A stretch of DNA of 64,000 nt. It comes from Candidatus Accumulibacter propinquus. Lineage in GTDB: Bacteria > Pseudomonadota > Gammaproteobacteria > Burkholderiales > Rhodocyclaceae. Positions 62,269-64,000 of this stretch are shown here, piece after piece. A program made the translations under genes and the position numbers. A model generated the notes under the pieces. The model saw only the letters and a list, made by a program, of their open reading frames with translations. It did not search any database and was not told the origin of the DNA. Every line of letters begins with the position of its first letter. Position 1 is the first letter of the stretch. The stretch is taken from assembly GCA_016714935.1 (NCBI GenBank), contig JADKBU010000013.1, forward strand, positions 1-64,000, written 5' to 3'.

Positions 62269-63012
62269 GTGGCCGGGCAGGAGACGGCGTACACGCCAGG
62301 GCGGGCGGCGCACATCCGCAGTTTCGTCCGTCGCCAGGGGCGTGTCTCGAATGCCCAGCAGCGTTATCACGAAGACATGATGGCGAAGATCGGCGTCGCG
62401 TACGTTGCGCAGTGTGTCGATTTTGCGACCCTGTTTGGGCGAGCCGCGCCGCGGATTCTGGAAATCGGCTTCGGCATGGGTGAGACCTCGGCGGCGATCG
62501 CGGCACTTCATCCCGAGAGCGACTATCTCGGCATCGAAGTGCACACGCCCGGCGTCGGCAGCCTGTGCAAGCTGGTCGCCGAGCAGGGTTTGCACAATCT
62601 GCGCATTGTTCAACACGACGCGGTCGAAGTCGTCCGCGACATGATCACGCCCGCTTCGCTCGCCGGCGTGCACATCTTCTTTCCCGATCCCTGGCCGAAG
62701 AAGCGGCACCACAAGCGTCGCCTGTTGCAGCCGCCCTTTGTGGCGCTGCTGGCCAGCCGCCTGCAGCCGGATGGCTATATCCACTGCGCCACCGACTGGG
62801 AAGACTACGCACAACAGATGCTGGCCGTGCTTGCGGCAGAACCACGGCTGCAGAACACGGCGCCGGACTACGCGCCGCGCCCCGCGTATCGCCCCTTGAC
62901 CAAGTTCGAGCAGCGTGGCCTGCGGCTGGGGCACGGGGTATGGGATCTGGTCTTTCGCAGACGCCAGGATTCACTCCAGCCGGAAGACGAAAGGCAGGAT
63001 CAGTTCGCGTGA
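62269..63012 (+). CDS. trmB: tRNA (guanine-N7)-methyltransferase
   Basis: Forms m7G46 in tRNA. SAM motif LEIGFGMGETSAAIA and the characteristic FFPDPWPKKRHHKRRL are present; the end HGVWDLVFRRR is typical. The GTG at 62269, 2 bp after the thiG stop, is the likely start (247 residues). The last 42 bp overlap the tail of the convergent TonB-like gene. Confidence 0.93.
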   Translation: MAGQETAYTPGRAAHIRSFVRRQGRVSNAQQRYHEDMMAKIGVAYVAQCVDFATLFGRAAPRILEIGFGMGETSAAIAALHPESDYLGIEVHTPGVGSLCKLVAEQGLHNLRIVQHDAVEVVRDMITPASLAGVHIFFPDPWPKKRHHKRRLLQPPFVALLASRLQPDGYIHCATDWEDYAQQMLAVLAAEPRLQNTAPDYAPRPAYRPLTKFEQRGLRLGHGVWDLVFRRRQDSLQPEDERQDQFA

Positions 63013-63498
63013 ATGCGCCCAGTTAACCCTGGCCATCGCGTAAGCCGCTCTGACTGCTGCCTTGTCGAGAATCGGATGGCCGCTGCTGACGGCGATGCTG
63101 ACCTCGCTGATGCTGCCGTCTTCGGCCAGCGTCAGCAGAAGGCTGCCTTCGCCTTCGATGCCGCGGGCGATGGCTTCGGGCGGATAGTACTGGTGCTGCG
63201 CCAGCTTGCGCTGTACTGCGTCGAGTTGCCGCCTGGTCGCTGCCTTGCCGGGCGCTGGCCCGGGGTGGGCCGCGGGTGGGGTAGCTGGCGGCGCCTTGAC
63301 GGGAGCCTTCTCGGTGAGTAGCGTGTTTTTCAGCAGTGTCTCGTCGCGGTCAGGGTCTTGCGGGCCGTGCGACAGCTGCAGCGAAGCCGCCAGCACCGAC
63401 CACTGTGGCGGGGTGCGCGGGTGAAAGACGTACGGAAGCAGCAGGCCGGTGTGCAGGGCGAGCGAAAGCGCGAGGGCGAGGATCAGGCGAGACGGCAT
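62971..63498 (-). CDS. TonB-like energy transducer / TonB C-terminal domain protein
   Basis: A 175-residue protein with one N-terminal helix (LILALALSLALHTGLLLPYVF), a proline- and alanine-rich linker (PVKAPPATPPAAHPGPAPGK) and a TonB C-terminal domain (YPPEAIARGIEGEGSLLLTL, then VSSGHPILDKAAVRA). ATG 63498 is the start of the usual helix. No exbB/exbD is adjacent. It is divergent from the ankyrin gene, and its 3' end overlaps trmB by 42 bp on the opposite strand. Confidence 0.85.
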   Translation of the reverse strand: MPSRLILALALSLALHTGLLLPYVFHPRTPPQWSVLAASLQLSHGPQDPDRDETLLKNTLLTEKAPVKAPPATPPAAHPGPAPGKAATRRQLDAVQRKLAQHQYYPPEAIARGIEGEGSLLLTLAEDGSISEVSIAVSSGHPILDKAAVRAAYAMARVNWAHSRELILPFVFRLE

Positions 63499-63583
63499 GG
63501 GCGTGACATTGTGAACCAAAACCGTGCACCAGGACACGGCGATGCGACTCGGCAGGCAGGGTCGGGTCTGGACGGAGGACGGA

Positions 63584-64000
63584 ATGAGGCTATTGATGGG
63601 CAGATTTGGCGGCGTGATGTTGCTCCTGTGCTGTTTGCTGGTTGGTCCGGTGTTGGCAGACGCGCCGGCACCGGATCCGATCACCTTCGGTTATGCCGTC
63701 GAGCGAGGTGACCTGCGCACCGTCAAGCGCTGGCTCGACGACGGACTGAACCCCGAGTACCAGGCGGCACAGATCGGTACCGGGCTGATGGTCGCCGCCT
63801 GGTATGGCAACATCGAAATGATGGCGCTGTTCGTCGAACGCGGGGCCGATGTCCGGCGCAGCAACCGCAACGGCGAGCAGCCCTTGCAGCTGGCGGCCTG
63901 GGGTGGACATCTGGACGCCGTCAAGTGGCTCCTGGAGCGTGGAGCGCCGCTGGAGCGTGAGGGCAAACAATGGGGCGCGCTGCACTACGCGGTGTTCAAC
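63584..64000 (+). CDS. Exported ankyrin-repeat protein, N-terminal part
   Basis: GGAGG precedes ATG 63584 by 5 nt. The first 25 residues form a signal peptide (VMLLLCCLLVGPVLADA). Ankyrin repeats follow: GYAVERGDLRTVKRWLDDGL, LMVAAWYGNIEMMALFVERG, PLQLAAWGGHLDAVKWLLER. The gene is open to the window edge (139 codons seen). Likely periplasmic; binding partner unknown. Confidence 0.85.
   Translation, partial: MRLLMGRFGGVMLLLCCLLVGPVLADAPAPDPITFGYAVERGDLRTVKRWLDDGLNPEYQAAQIGTGLMVAAWYGNIEMMALFVERGADVRRSNRNGEQPLQLAAWGGHLDAVKWLLERGAPLEREGKQWGALHYAVFN

Noticed and set aside
1..64000. CRISPR array, intact insertion sequence or prophage
   Set aside because: No regularly spaced repeats, transposase catalytic motifs or phage structural genes were seen; the only mobile-element trace is the short integrase remnant.

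Overview
This window looks like a chromosomal segment of a high-GC betaproteobacterium. The best fit is the Rhodocyclales, close to Candidatus Accumulibacter or Azoarcus/Dechloromonas. That placement is an inference from gene order and content: rpoE-mucD-lepA-lepB-DUF4845-rnc-era-recO-pdxJ-acpS-nagZ, minCDE, an EarP/EF-P pair, amgK-murU divergent from lptD-surA-pdxA-rsmA, exosortase-A-associated enzymes and an acetate permease. No ribosomal RNA is present to test it.

Layout. 1-457: the start of a secreted HAF-repeat protein running off the left edge. 552-768: tRNA-Cys and tRNA-Gly. 864-5077: pgsA-uvrC divergent from earP-efp. 5132-6559: a PLP decarboxylase. 6548-14089: a tight minus-strand housekeeping operon (lepA to nagZ). 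14121-17049: the envelope-stress operon rpoE-(rseA remnant)-rseC-mucD-glutaredoxin, closed by a clear terminator. 17239-30508: the accessory heart of the window, a surface-glycan and exosortase-A-associated locus. It has one five-gene operon (GT39, small EamA protein, GT2, NodB-like deacetylase, FemAB-like GNAT), a divergent GT4 glycosyltransferase, and a four-gene operon (acyl-CoA ligase, double FemAB-like GNAT, PLP decarboxylase, DegT aminotransferase). 30918-32956: yjcH-actP acetate uptake. 33118-38743: EamA permease, DUF4124-glutaredoxin protein, prlC, a frameshifted DUF2189 membrane protein, purC. 38793-40780: minCDE. 41047-45221: a UbiH-like monooxygenase, pepP, murU, amgK. 45335-51572: lptD-surA-pdxA-rsmA. 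51625-53360: DUF2892 protein, Crp/Fnr regulator, exonuclease III. 53651-56622: an integrase remnant, then the UDP-sugar pair (nucleotide-sugar epimerase and UDP-glucose dehydrogenase) and a thioredoxin-fold protein. 56701-64000: hybrid histidine kinase, an unrecognised small protein, a FecR-SPOR protein, thiS-thiG-trmB, a TonB-like protein and a truncated ankyrin protein.

How the parts connect. Several blocks serve the envelope: LPS export (LptD), outer-membrane protein folding (SurA), periplasmic proteolysis (MucD), sigma-E, peptidoglycan recycling (NagZ, AmgK, MurU) and UDP-uronic acid supply. The 17-30 kb locus is the most novel part. Its first operon has the same enzyme classes as the Arn lipid A modification pathway (ArnC, ArnD, ArnE/F and ArnT classes) plus an acyltransferase-like protein, but it lacks ArnA. 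The second carries exosortase-A-associated enzymes although no exosortase lies in the window.

Broken or reduced genes: rseA is reduced to a 29-codon stub and rseB is missing, the DUF2189 gene carries a +1 frameshift, and an integrase N-terminus survives only as a fragment with an in-frame stop. No CRISPR array, intact insertion sequence or prophage was seen.
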